Source: Methanocorpusculum sp. (lineage in GTDB: Archaea; Halobacteriota; Methanomicrobia; Methanomicrobiales; Methanocorpusculaceae). Taken from it: a stretch of 23,455 bases of DNA. Under the pieces are notes generated by a model. It saw nothing but the letters and a program-made list of their open reading frames with translations, did not search any database and was not told the DNA's origin. Shown in pieces: positions 14,524 through 22,668 of the stretch (its first letter is position 1; each line of letters opens with the position of its first letter). Location: contig DALTVX010000030.1 in assembly GCA_029987395.1 (NCBI GenBank), positions 1 through 23,455 on the forward strand, written 5' to 3'. Position numbers and translations under genes: made by a program.

Positions 14524-16254
14524 TTATAGCACGATCATGCAGACGACCATGATCAGTAAAAATGCCGAGATCATCATAAGTACCGCGAGAGGAAGCAGAT
14601 TTATCACGATCGCATTCACGGTCGAAGTAAGTTGAACGATACGTGACGGGCCGAACACCTCGACCTCTTCACATATATTAGTGGCTGCTCCTCCTGTTGC
14701 TGGTGAGAGATCCTCGACCGCCTTTAAAACAGCTTCGGAAACATATGGGATGATCTCATTTGCAGAAACTGCGATCCCAATCGGGTTTCTGCCGGTGACC
14801 GAGTTCACCACATGGGAATCGGTCGTAAGGATCTCGGCCTCATGTATGCCAAGTCCGAGGACCGCGTTTCTGAGGGTCTCTCTGACACCGACGTGAACAT
14901 TGTTTCCGTCAAACAGGACATATGCTGTTTTTATTCCGGCCACCTCGGTGACCATGCTGATGATCCCCATATCAGCAAAGCCTTCGCTTCTTCCAAATGG
15001 GGGGATGATCTGGGCGACACCCACTTTATACGGTAGCATCTCAGCATCCAGCATCAGATCCATCGCCTCATCCGCTCCTGAAATAAACTCGTTTCCGGTT
15101 TTCGTCGACGGATAAATGATGTTCGTCACCGCTGTCATACAGTTGTGTGCATCCACGAACCCGACGTTTTTGTATCTCCCTTTGCTTTCTCCCATCACGA
15201 TCCTGCCGATAGAATAATCCATATCCTCGGTCATTTCTGGGGACCGGGTGGTGACCATTAAAAGGGAATCGCCGAATTTTTGCGAGAGAATTGAGACTGT
15301 ACCAAATCTTGTTCGGACCGGGCGGCTTGCATGACCTGTATAGATGACCGAGTCCAGACTCTGCCGGATCGCTTTGGTGATGGCCTGCGTCTCCCGGTTG
15401 GAGATAAGATTCAGGTCATGACTGGCGCATCCGTGTGACACGAGCAAGATCGCTTCGTCTGCAAAATCGTCATGCAGGATCTTTGGAAAGTTACTGCCGC
15501 CCACATCTGCCATCGGCCCTGGATGAAGGTTTGGGATAACAAACCAGACATCGGGTTTTCCCTCGCGTCTGAAGAAAAACGTTGTTTCAGGAACGGAAAC
15601 AAGCTCGCTGATGTGATGGAAATACTCCTCAAGATCGTTCGAACCGTTTGTCAGATGAGCAAGGAAGGCGTTTACGAAATGCATCGCTCCAACCCCGCTC
15701 GTCCGTTTCATCGGCATATCAAAAAGAAGTAAAAATCCAATGACCACTGCTGAGAACACCACGACAGAAATGACTGCTGGGATGATGAAGTCAGTACCAA
15801 AGAACCAGACCCCGACAATAACTCCTGCAAACGACTGTATGGCGGCTGGCCCGTACATCCTTTCGAATCGGTAATCTGCTACGGCGGCGAGAACGATCAG
15901 CCGGATCGCCAGAATAAATCCGACGCCAAAGACATAGGCAAATCCTGATCCAAGGAAGAGCGCGGTGACCATCAGCAGAAGCATGAAGATCTCACAGGAA
16001 AGCGCCAAGAGAGCGGATCGGTTCCAGGTGAACTCCTGCCGGGCAAAGGCACTCACAAACGGTTTTGTTAATATCAGAGCAACGACGGCGGGTATGGAAA
16101 ATGCGAGACCGATCCATCGGGTCTGGCCAGTCACAAGGAACACGACCCCGTCAATGGCAAATCCGATCAGGATCATCAAAGCTAGCGATGCACCCCATTT
16201 GGGTGCGTCGAACAGATATTTCGTTAGTGATTCGGTTTTTATTTCACGTTTCAT
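14524..16254 (-). CDS. DUF2070 family membrane protein
   Basis: A 576-residue archaeal DUF2070 protein. The first 200 residues contain about six or seven hydrophobic helices (ASLALMILIGFAIDGVVFLV, IGLAFSIPAVVALIL and others). A large soluble domain follows with LHPGPMADVGGSN (His244) and TTDSHVVN (His481), conserved polar motifs that could be a metal or catalytic site. A single hydrophobic C-terminal helix (about 548-573) closes the protein. The reaction is unknown to me. The ATG is one base after the stop of the Dph6-like gene, so it is the last gene of the four-gene minus-strand operon. Confidence 0.88.
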   Translation of the reverse strand: MKREIKTESLTKYLFDAPKWGASLALMILIGFAIDGVVFLVTGQTRWIGLAFSIPAVVALILTKPFVSAFARQEFTWNRSALLALSCEIFMLLLMVTALFLGSGFAYVFGVGFILAIRLIVLAAVADYRFERMYGPAAIQSFAGVIVGVWFFGTDFIIPAVISVVVFSAVVIGFLLLFDMPMKRTSGVGAMHFVNAFLAHLTNGSNDLEEYFHHISELVSVPETTFFFRREGKPDVWFVIPNLHPGPMADVGGSNFPKILHDDFADEAILLVSHGCASHDLNLISNRETQAITKAIRQSLDSVIYTGHASRPVRTRFGTVSILSQKFGDSLLMVTTRSPEMTEDMDYSIGRIVMGESKGRYKNVGFVDAHNCMTAVTNIIYPSTKTGNEFISGADEAMDLMLDAEMLPYKVGVAQIIPPFGRSEGFADMGIISMVTEVAGIKTAYVLFDGNNVHVGVRETLRNAVLGLGIHEAEILTTDSHVVNSVTGRNPIGIAVSANEIIPYVSEAVLKAVEDLSPATGGAATNICEEVEVFGPSRIVQLTSTVNAIVINLLPLAVLMMISAFLLIMVVCMIVL

Positions 16255-16255
16255 G

Positions 16256-16912
16256 TTACCAGAACCTCTCGATCATGACTTCTCCACGAAGCCCTTCATA
16301 TTTGAATATCATCTCGGAACATTGCACCGGGGCTGAAAAGCAGGGTGCGTCGAGAACTAGGGATTCATACTCCCCGCCTTCTCCCGCAAGATGGATCCGT
16401 CTGGATCTTTGCACAGAAAGAAGCACATCTATAAGATTTTCATCGATCTTTTTTCCAAGAACATTTTCGCCGAGTCCGTCAGCGGCACAGACGACTATGA
16501 ACGAGTCAAGCCGCGATGATACCTCATACATCAGGGTCAGCGGATCCATGTGCCAGAGCGGAGCAAAAAGTTTCAGAGCAAGACGATCACAGACTTTGGC
16601 GATCCGGGATCTCTGATACTCTGACTCGATCGCTCCCATGATGATCCCCTCGACACCGAGGCGTGCGAGTCCCTTTTCCATATCTTTGATCTCTTTTTCC
16701 TTTTCGCCTGCTGATTTGATCTCCACATATTCGGCATTACAGCGTTTTGCCATCACAGGAACGGCCGCCAAATTTGCCGAATGGAACATGTATGAATAGG
16801 TATTTTCAGGAACGACCGTTACGAGATGCGAGACCTTCATCCCGGCATCTTTGGCTTTTTGTACGGCAAGGATGGAATCTTTTCCTCCCGACGTGAGGGC
16901 GGCCCAACTCAT
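16256..16912 (-). CDS. Diphthine-ammonia ligase family protein (Dph6-like)
   Basis: A 218-residue PP-loop ATP pyrophosphatase. The ATP-binding SGGKDS motif is at residues 8-13. GEGGEYESLVLDAP in the last third is the hallmark of the Dph6/MJ0570-type family, and IIMGAIESEYQRSRI lies between. Dph6 amidates diphthine on elongation factor 2, the last step of diphthamide synthesis. In archaea this role is assigned by homology. The ATG at 16912 overlaps the stop of the kinase gene by four bases (ATGA) and puts SGGKDS at the usual place. A longer frame upstream to 17065 is only the shadow of the kinase gene. Confidence 0.85.
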   Translation of the reverse strand: MSWAALTSGGKDSILAVQKAKDAGMKVSHLVTVVPENTYSYMFHSANLAAVPVMAKRCNAEYVEIKSAGEKEKEIKDMEKGLARLGVEGIIMGAIESEYQRSRIAKVCDRLALKLFAPLWHMDPLTLMYEVSSRLDSFIVVCAADGLGENVLGKKIDENLIDVLLSVQRSRRIHLAGEGGEYESLVLDAPCFSAPVQCSEMIFKYEGLRGEVMIERFW

Positions 16913-17802
16913 TGCTGCTCCAGTTTGCCAAAGACAGAGGCATAACGTTTTGACATTCTGTCCCAGTCGGGGAGGTTGGTCTGGGTGCCGATCTCTTCCA
17001 CAACAAAGGATGAGGTGACCGCACCTATTTTTGCGCAGGTGACCGGATCGAATCCTTTTTTCCATGCGGTGAAAAAACCGGCTCGATATGCATCGCCGGC
17101 TCCGGTTGGATCCTTTGCTTCGACAGGGACCGCGGAAATCTTGTGAATTTCCCCATCAAAATACAGACTGCTTCCCGCTTTCCCATGTGTGATTATGGTG
17201 AAGGGCACCTGATCCAGGATTTCTTTTTCTGTGCAGGAAAGAGTGTTTTCTATGATGTCCATCTCATAGTTGTTGCAGATGAGCATATCGATCTCACAAA
17301 GAAGTGTCGTGAGATCCTCTGGCGTATAGTATTTTACGTCCTGTCCCGGATCGAGTGAAGAAAACTTCGCCTGCTTTGCTATACTGATGTTGAATGCTGC
17401 GTCGCCTGTTGCCATGTGAACGAAGTCCCGTTTTGGCGGTGTTGACCGGGCGAATGCTTCTCCTGCTCCCCACTCGAAGTAGGTGATCTGTTCACCGGCG
17501 GCGTTGTTGACCATGAACGCGGTCGAGCAGTTCTTTTCGCTCATGAACACGGTCGTTTTGACGTCGAGTTCATCCAGATATTTTTCGTATTCACTGCCCG
17601 GGAAGTCACTGCCGACTGCACATATAAGTTCAGCCTTACCGCCTAGTTTGGCGATCCCGGCAGCGATGTTTGCGGCCCCTCCGCCAAAGTATATTTTTCG
17701 ATCCGACACCCGTCTGGATTCACCGACCGGTGGGTATTCATCCACCGTGAGGATGTAATCCACACAAAGATGGCCGGAAACTGATATCGTTTCACTCTGC
17801 AA
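16909..17802 (-). CDS. PfkB-family sugar or nucleoside kinase
   Basis: A roughly 297-residue kinase of the ribokinase/PfkB family. The N-terminal substrate loop FGGGAANIAAGIAKLG and the C-terminal DPTGAGDAYRAGF, with catalytic Asp237, are both intact. The C-terminal signature is the anion hole that binds the transferred phosphate. Archaeal relatives include nucleoside kinases (adenosine, guanosine, cytidine), but the substrate cannot be read from the sequence. No ATG precedes the conserved start. I chose TTG at 17802 because GGTGA sits five bases before it; GTG at 17811 is the alternative. Either way the start overlaps the UPF0212 stop, so translation is coupled. Confidence 0.85.
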   Translation of the reverse strand: MQSETISVSGHLCVDYILTVDEYPPVGESRRVSDRKIYFGGGAANIAAGIAKLGGKAELICAVGSDFPGSEYEKYLDELDVKTTVFMSEKNCSTAFMVNNAAGEQITYFEWGAGEAFARSTPPKRDFVHMATGDAAFNISIAKQAKFSSLDPGQDVKYYTPEDLTTLLCEIDMLICNNYEMDIIENTLSCTEKEILDQVPFTIITHGKAGSSLYFDGEIHKISAVPVEAKDPTGAGDAYRAGFFTAWKKGFDPVTCAKIGAVTSSFVVEEIGTQTNLPDWDRMSKRYASVFGKLEQQ

Positions 17803-18151
17803 CGGGTTCACCAACGATAAGTTCCACAGAATAGGTGGACAGAGATACATCCCGAAGTGCTTTGCCGATCACCGATTTGGCGATGTGTTCCGCATGCTCG
17901 GGGTTTTCGGCTTTGAAGACCTTCATGGAGAGAAGAAGGCCGATAAGTCCTGTCCGTGCGATCACCAGAGAGGTATTGATATCTTTTCCACAGTAGGGGC
18001 AGGGCATGTTCATAACGTCCACATCAACAAATTTTGCCGACGGCTGAAGACGTTTGCCTGCTTCACTTACGGCGATCCCTATTGCATCCTGAACAGATCC
18101 TACATCTTTTACCATCCAGGCTGCCTCCAGCGTCACTCGATAATCCGACAT
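17792..18151 (-). CDS. UPF0212 (DUF555) family protein
   Basis: This 119-residue protein is typical of the archaeal UPF0212 family. The conserved blocks are YRVTLEAAWMVKDV, AIGIAVSEAGKRLQP, the PCPYCGK zinc-knuckle-like pair, and EHAEHIAKSVIGKALRDV. Function is unknown; only one CxxC is present, so any metal site may need a second subunit. The ATG at 18151 is used rather than the in-frame TTG two codons earlier. A TATA-like AATATACA at about 18169-18176 suggests a short or absent leader. It heads the operon UPF0212, PfkB kinase, Dph6-like, DUF2070. Confidence 0.9.
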   Translation of the reverse strand: MSDYRVTLEAAWMVKDVGSVQDAIGIAVSEAGKRLQPSAKFVDVDVMNMPCPYCGKDINTSLVIARTGLIGLLLSMKVFKAENPEHAEHIAKSVIGKALRDVSLSTYSVELIVGEPVAE

Positions 18152-18199
18152 TTTCAACTCGCTTGGTGTATATTGTCTCTTTGAGATGATGGTATTTCC

Positions 18200-18376
18200 G
18201 GGTCGGAGACGAAGTCTACGACCTTAGGTGAGCAAGTTTACGAAGGAAACTTGCGAGTGGGTCGGACGCGGAGCGGACGACCTCAGGTGAGGCGGGGTGA
18301 CGACTTTGTCGTCGCCCTCAGCCAAGCAAGTCGATAGACTTGCGAGCGGGCAGCCCCGTAGGGGCGGCCTCAGCGG
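18200..18376 (-). repeat. Locus 4 array of six hairpins
   Basis: Six hairpins follow one another in the divergent spacer 18152-18515. They are B-like at 18200-18228 (AGAC-GAA-GTCT), A at 18231-18257 (GCAAGTTT/AAACTTGC), B at 18258-18289 (GGTCG/CGACC plus CGC/GCG), B at 18291-18323 (GACGAC-TTT-GTCGTC on this strand), A at 18324-18346 (GCAAGTC-GATA-GACTTGC) and B at 18347-18376 (GCCCC/GGGGC). Bases 18266-18345 are the inverted 79/80 copy of 12544-12623. A run of eight T follows at about 18384-18391. The array may lie within or beside the UPF0212 and DUF424 promoters. Confidence 0.85.
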
Positions 18377-18515
18377 GGCAACCTTTTTTTTATTTTGATG
18401 TGGTGACTACTTCGTTATCGTGCCGACGATGAATCCTCCCCTCCTCCAAAATCCGCCCCACCCTCCAAACTCTCCAATTGCTTATTTACTTATCAACACC
18501 AAATATATATCAGCA

Positions 18516-18809
18516 ATGTACCTCAAGATACACAATATCCCAAATCAGGGAAGCATCCTCGCAGCGTGCGATGCCGAACTTATCGGGAAAACATTGACCA
18601 GTCCTTTATGCGACGTTGAAATAGATTCCTTCTTCTACGGAGATACGAGAGCGACCGAAGAAGAATTCCTGGATGGACTCACCTGTGTCGGCAGTGCGAA
18701 TCTGATGGGAAAACGCGTCTGTGATATCGCAATAAAAGCTGGTCTCCTCACCATAGATTCATGTTTGATCATAGACGGCGTTCCTCACGCTCAGATATAC
18801 GGAGCATAA
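18516..18809 (+). CDS. DUF424 family protein
   Basis: A 97-residue archaeal DUF424 protein. The conserved features are MYLKIHN at the start, LAACDAELIGKTL, the acidic middle EEEFLDGL, SANLMGKRVCDIAIKAGL and the final GVPHAQIYG. The function is not known to me. The ATG at 18516 is where the conserved sequence begins; the frame is open 32 codons further up but that part is proline-rich and not conserved. TTATTTAC near 18482-18489 is a TATA candidate at the right distance for a leaderless message. First gene of the 18516-23455 operon; its stop overlaps the nmd3 start by one base. Confidence 0.85.
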   Translation: MYLKIHNIPNQGSILAACDAELIGKTLTSPLCDVEIDSFFYGDTRATEEEFLDGLTCVGSANLMGKRVCDIAIKAGLLTIDSCLIIDGVPHAQIYGA

Positions 18810-19900
18810 TGAGTCTTACACAAGGATTTTGTCCCAAATGCGGGGTCCCGTCGGAAAATGGAGAACTGTGCGGAAAATGCCGCGTCAAAGACGCAGTATG
18901 GGTGAATATAGCGGATCGTGCAGAGTGCATCGTATGCCCCACCTGCGCCTCAATAAAAGTTGCCAACGTCTGGTCAGATGTCGCGATCCCTAAGGAAGAG
19001 CTTGGCCAAAATCTTGTTGATTCGGTTATCGTCTTCCACAAAGACGTTTTGGATATCCAAAAACAGATCAGTATAATCGATACAAGCAGCAACCGATCTC
19101 TTGCAACTGTGCATGTTAGCGGCTCTCTCTACGGCATCCCACTCGAAGAAACCACAAAGGTCAAACTTATCTGGGCACTTGAACAGTGCGATCGATGCTG
19201 CCGGATCGCCGGAAGCTACTACGAAGGCGTGATCCAGGTCAGGGCAAGCGGCAGAAAACCCACCGAATTCGAACTGCACCGTGCAGGAGAGATCGCTTAT
19301 CAGGTAGAAGATCAGCTCCAGACCGCAGGTGACCGACTCTCGTTCGTTTCTGACATCGACGAGACAAAAGACGGGATCGATATCGTGTTCAGTTCTCAAA
19401 ATATCGGACATGCGATATCTCATGACATCTGCGGTGCTCTCGGCGGCTCGTACACCACCCACCCAAAACTTGTTGGGCAGAAGGGCGGTGTAGATCTGTA
19501 CCGTGTCACCTACTCACTTCGGCTTCCAAGGTTTGCCCGCGGCGACATCATCAAACACGGAAAAGAGTACTTCCAGATCCTTCGCCAGGCAAAAGACATG
19601 CTGTTCGTCCGTGATATGATGACCGGCCAGCCGCGTTCCTTTAGAGAAAAGGAGAACGATGTGCTTCTTGGAAACATCCATGAAACAGAGACCGCGGTGG
19701 TCGTCTATCATGATGCCGGACTCTTAGGTATTTTCAATATGAAGACCCAAGCAAGCGAAGAGATCGCTGAACGTTCCTGGCTCGATACGAGAGACGGTGA
19801 CACGATCTTGTTCGTCCGGGACGGTGAAACGCTGGTTCTGGTGGGAAGAAATGAAGATCAGGAAGATTTCGAAGCGCTCACTCCCGATCTCGCTACGTGA
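18809..19900 (+). CDS. Archaeal Nmd3, ribosome large-subunit factor
   Basis: A 363-residue homologue of NMD3, the adaptor that accompanies the large ribosomal subunit in eukaryotes. In archaea, which have no nuclear export, a late 50S maturation role is inferred. The zinc-binding N-terminus has Cys8/Cys11 and Cys21/Cys24, then Cys40/Cys43/Cys46, and a further CDRCCR near residue 130. The middle NMD3 domain (YEGVIQVRASGR, DIVFSSQNIGHAI) and the C-terminal beta-rich part (GDIIKHGKEYFQI) follow. The ATG at 18809 overlaps the DUF424 stop (TAATG) and has GGAG five bases before it. Confidence 0.9.
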   Translation: MSLTQGFCPKCGVPSENGELCGKCRVKDAVWVNIADRAECIVCPTCASIKVANVWSDVAIPKEELGQNLVDSVIVFHKDVLDIQKQISIIDTSSNRSLATVHVSGSLYGIPLEETTKVKLIWALEQCDRCCRIAGSYYEGVIQVRASGRKPTEFELHRAGEIAYQVEDQLQTAGDRLSFVSDIDETKDGIDIVFSSQNIGHAISHDICGALGGSYTTHPKLVGQKGGVDLYRVTYSLRLPRFARGDIIKHGKEYFQILRQAKDMLFVRDMMTGQPRSFREKENDVLLGNIHETETAVVVYHDAGLLGIFNMKTQASEEIAERSWLDTRDGDTILFVRDGETLVLVGRNEDQEDFEALTPDLAT

Positions 19901-20720
19901 ACCCTGGGTCGATACGACCCGCCGGGTTTATTGTGAGGGGGACGCCGCCTTCGTTCCAGTGAACGAAGGGTATCCTTTCGAGGCTGAGATCCCTGACCGG
20001 ACCCCTTATACAGGCCCCGGCTATCAGAGGATGGGGGACACCCTTCTTCTGCACGGCGACGCGCCGACGACAGAGCAGCTAGCCGCATTAATAGAGTGGG
20101 AAAATCCCGCATGCGTGCTTCATGCGGCTTCGCATGAAGGAGTGCTCCGGATCCCAAAGACTGTCGTTCTTTACGGGGAGCCGCATGAGGTGACCTTCAA
20201 AGAGACCGGGATCAGCTACACGCTCGACCCCTCGAAGGTGATGTTTTCGCAAGGGAACCGCGGCGAAAAACAAAGGATCCGCTCCCTCGTGAAACCAGGC
20301 GAACGGATCGCCGATATGTTTGCAGGCATCGGATATTTTACGCTCTCAGCGGCGCTCTCTGGAGGAAATGTCCATGCAATGGAACTAAATCCGGTATCTT
20401 TTGCCTATCTCCAAAAAAATATCGAGGCAAACAACGTCACCGCTCGGGTGATACCTGAACTTGGGGACTGCCGCGAGAAGCTCTCAGGAGTTTACGACCG
20501 GATCCTGATGGGGCATTTCGAGGCCCCAGACTTTTTGCTGGATGCACTTGGCCACGCAAAGATCGGGACTGTGATCCATGTTCATGGTATCGGGGATCAA
20601 AAAAATGATATCGTAAAGACCCTTGAAGGGGCAGGTATTACCTATATCATCAGCGAACATAAAGTAAAGAAGTATGCGGGGCGCCTTTGGCACTCGGTCT
20701 GGGATGTGAAACTGGTATGA
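19851..20720 (+). CDS. taw2: Taw2-like tRNA wyosine aminocarboxypropyltransferase
   Basis: This 289-residue Rossmann methyltransferase-fold protein resembles TYW2/Taw2. Those enzymes transfer the 3-amino-3-carboxypropyl group of S-adenosylmethionine to 4-demethylwyosine at position 37 of tRNA-Phe. The MFSQGNRGEKQRI block (from Met131) matches the TYW2 pattern, followed by the SAM site DMFAGIGYFTL (from Asp155), MELNPVSFAYLQKNIEANNV and VIHVHG near the end. Trm5 methyltransferases share this fold and are the main alternative; their usual asparagine motif is not seen clearly here. Start ATG 19851 was chosen for its GGTGG ribosome-binding site, and it overlaps nmd3 by 50 bases. Confidence 0.75.
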   Translation: MKIRKISKRSLPISLREPWVDTTRRVYCEGDAAFVPVNEGYPFEAEIPDRTPYTGPGYQRMGDTLLLHGDAPTTEQLAALIEWENPACVLHAASHEGVLRIPKTVVLYGEPHEVTFKETGISYTLDPSKVMFSQGNRGEKQRIRSLVKPGERIADMFAGIGYFTLSAALSGGNVHAMELNPVSFAYLQKNIEANNVTARVIPELGDCREKLSGVYDRILMGHFEAPDFLLDALGHAKIGTVIHVHGIGDQKNDIVKTLEGAGITYIISEHKVKKYAGRLWHSVWDVKLV

Positions 20721-21850
20721 AAAGACTCAACGATATCCATATTGTTCTTGGCGTTTGCGGTAGTATCGCCGCCGTTGAGACGATCAAACTCGCTCATGAG
20801 CTTAGACGCCGCGGAGCAAAAGTGACCGGCGTCATCAGTCCGGCGGGTTGCGAGATGATCCACCCTGATGCGCTGACCTATGCGTGTCAAAAACCTGTGC
20901 TGACCAAATTGAGCGGGATGGTCGAGCATGTTCAGTACTGCGGTGAAGGAGGCGAGGCGGATCTGCTTTTGATCGCACCTGCTACCGCAAATACCGTTTC
21001 AAAGATCGCCTGCGGCATCGATGACACGATCATCACCACATTTGCGACCACCGCGATCGGCCGCGGTATGCCGGTCATCGTGGTCCCTGCGATGCATGAA
21101 TCGATGTACCGCCATCCCATCGTGCGAAAAAATCTGGAGACCCTGAAAGAACTAGGGCTCGATGTCGTTCCGCCGAGAATAGAGGAGGAGAAGGCAAAGA
21201 TCGCCGGTATCGAGGAGATATGTCTGCATGTCGAGCGGGCAGTTTCCTCTAAAAAACTTGCCGGCAAACATGTTCTCATCTCCGGCGGATCATGCCGCGA
21301 GGAGCTGGATGATGTGCGGATCCTTACAACACGATCCAGCGGAACGATGGCAAAAGAACTCGCACTCGAGGCATTTCGTCTCGGCGCAAAAGTCACGCTC
21401 GTGATGGATCCGATCCACGGCATAGTGCCTTGTGTAAAAAATGTCCCAATAATCACGGCAGCCGATATGCATGCCGCAGTGCTTCGTGAAGCAGAAGGAG
21501 CGGATTATTATCTCTCTGCCGCCGCGATCTCCGACTTTGCCCCACGACGGGTGAACGGGAAAATAAAAAGCGGCCAGGAAGTATCCGTCACGCTCGACCC
21601 GCTGCCAAAACTTATCACGAAGATATCCGGCAAAGGAATAAAAATCGTTGGGTTCAAACTTGGAGAGGATGCAGAAAAAGAGGGGATGCATCTTCTTGAA
21701 CTTCCTGATGTCGTCCTTGTTCTTGCAAACAAGCCTGAGACGATGGGATCGGTATTTGGCGAATATATCTTTTTACAAAAAAATCACAAGGAAACACAAA
21801 GCGGACCAAAAGACGAGATCGCAGGGAAAATATGGGACGTTCTTGTGTAA
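20717..21850 (+). CDS. coaBC: CoaBC, phosphopantothenoylcysteine synthetase/decarboxylase
   Basis: A 377-residue fused enzyme that joins 4'-phosphopantothenate to cysteine (CoaB, C-terminal) and then decarboxylates the product with FMN (CoaC, N-terminal). The flavodoxin-like half has GVCGSIAAVETIKLA, the APATANT motif and MHESMYRHPIV. The synthetase half begins near HVLISGGSCREELDDVR and contains RSSGTMAKELALEA and AAAISDFAPRRV, ending with KLITKISGKGIKIVGFKL. The ATG overlaps the taw2 stop by four bases (ATGA). The two genes that follow supply its substrate, 4'-phosphopantothenate, so this cluster covers four successive reactions towards coenzyme A. Confidence 0.95.
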   Translation: MKRLNDIHIVLGVCGSIAAVETIKLAHELRRRGAKVTGVISPAGCEMIHPDALTYACQKPVLTKLSGMVEHVQYCGEGGEADLLLIAPATANTVSKIACGIDDTIITTFATTAIGRGMPVIVVPAMHESMYRHPIVRKNLETLKELGLDVVPPRIEEEKAKIAGIEEICLHVERAVSSKKLAGKHVLISGGSCREELDDVRILTTRSSGTMAKELALEAFRLGAKVTLVMDPIHGIVPCVKNVPIITAADMHAAVLREAEGADYYLSAAAISDFAPRRVNGKIKSGQEVSVTLDPLPKLITKISGKGIKIVGFKLGEDAEKEGMHLLELPDVVLVLANKPETMGSVFGEYIFLQKNHKETQSGPKDEIAGKIWDVLV

Positions 21851-22668
21851 CATTTGCTCCAGGGCATATCTCAGGCTACTTTAAGCGGATCGATGGCGAC
21901 ACGATCCAGACGACCGGAAGCCTCGGCGCCGGGATCGTGATCGACAAAGGGGTCAGGGTCGAGATGCATGAAGCATCAAGGATCAGCATCCAGATCGGCG
22001 ACACAGATATCGATGACTGGCTGATCCGCGAGGTTCTTTCTTCGCTTGATGTGAGGGCCGATGTCCGGGTCACCGTCGAGATGCCGATGGGAGCAGGGTT
22101 TGGTATGAGTGCGGCAGGACTTCTTGCGACGTATTCTGCCGCAAACTGCGTGTTTCAACTCGGTATGACCGCAGAAGAGATCGCGGCCGCCGCCCATGAA
22201 GTGGAGGTCATTCACGGAACTGGTCTAGGCGATGTTGCCGCTTCCACCGGCGGCGGTCTTGTCGTTCGAACGCGTCCCGGGATATCCGGCGTCACCTGCC
22301 GAATGTATCCTGAGGATGAGATCTGGACGGTCTCCTTTGGCGGCATATCCACGCATGATGTCATCACCTCCAAGGAAAAAATGCAGCAGGTCGCCGCCGC
22401 TTTCCCAGTAAAAGAGCCGGCGTGTCTTGCAGAATTTATGGAAAACTCCGCCTCGTTCACCGAAAAAAGCGGGCTTCTCCCGATCGACCTTTTGCCGATC
22501 CTTGCGGCATGCAAAACAGCCGGTGTTTCTGCCTCTATGACGATGCTTGGGACCGGCGTTTTTGCCGTTGGTCCAGAGGCTGAAAGAATATTGAGCCAAT
22601 TTGGTGAACCGATCCGTCTGCATGTCAGCAGATCAGGGCCGGTCATTCTGGAGGAAAACCATGTCTGA
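21832..22668 (+). CDS. Pantoate kinase (archaeal CoA pathway)
   Basis: A 278-residue GHMP-fold kinase that phosphorylates pantoate to 4-phosphopantoate. Archaea make 4'-phosphopantothenate this way, with phosphorylation before the beta-alanine ligation, unlike bacteria. Visible are the N-terminal APGHISGYF, the ATP-binding PMGAGFGMSAAG (residues 85-96) and GTGLGDVAASTGGG in the middle. The final part (MTMLGTGVFAVG) is a GHMP C-terminal pattern. The gene overlaps the coaBC end by 19 bases, has GGGA upstream, and is followed directly by its pathway partner. The cluster argues strongly for this assignment over other GHMP kinases such as shikimate kinase. Confidence 0.92.
   Translation: MGRSCVTFAPGHISGYFKRIDGDTIQTTGSLGAGIVIDKGVRVEMHEASRISIQIGDTDIDDWLIREVLSSLDVRADVRVTVEMPMGAGFGMSAAGLLATYSAANCVFQLGMTAEEIAAAAHEVEVIHGTGLGDVAASTGGGLVVRTRPGISGVTCRMYPEDEIWTVSFGGISTHDVITSKEKMQQVAAAFPVKEPACLAEFMENSASFTEKSGLLPIDLLPILAACKTAGVSASMTMLGTGVFAVGPEAERILSQFGEPIRLHVSRSGPVILEENHV

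Noticed and set aside
16913..17065. N-terminal extension of the Dph6-like protein
   Set aside because: This stretch is the out-of-frame shadow of the kinase gene; the ATGA overlap at 16909-16912 is a typical coupled start.
18200..18376. Possible CRISPR array
   Set aside because: The repeated parts are the hairpin flanks, units vary in length and stem sequence, no constant spacers exist, and no cas gene is nearby.
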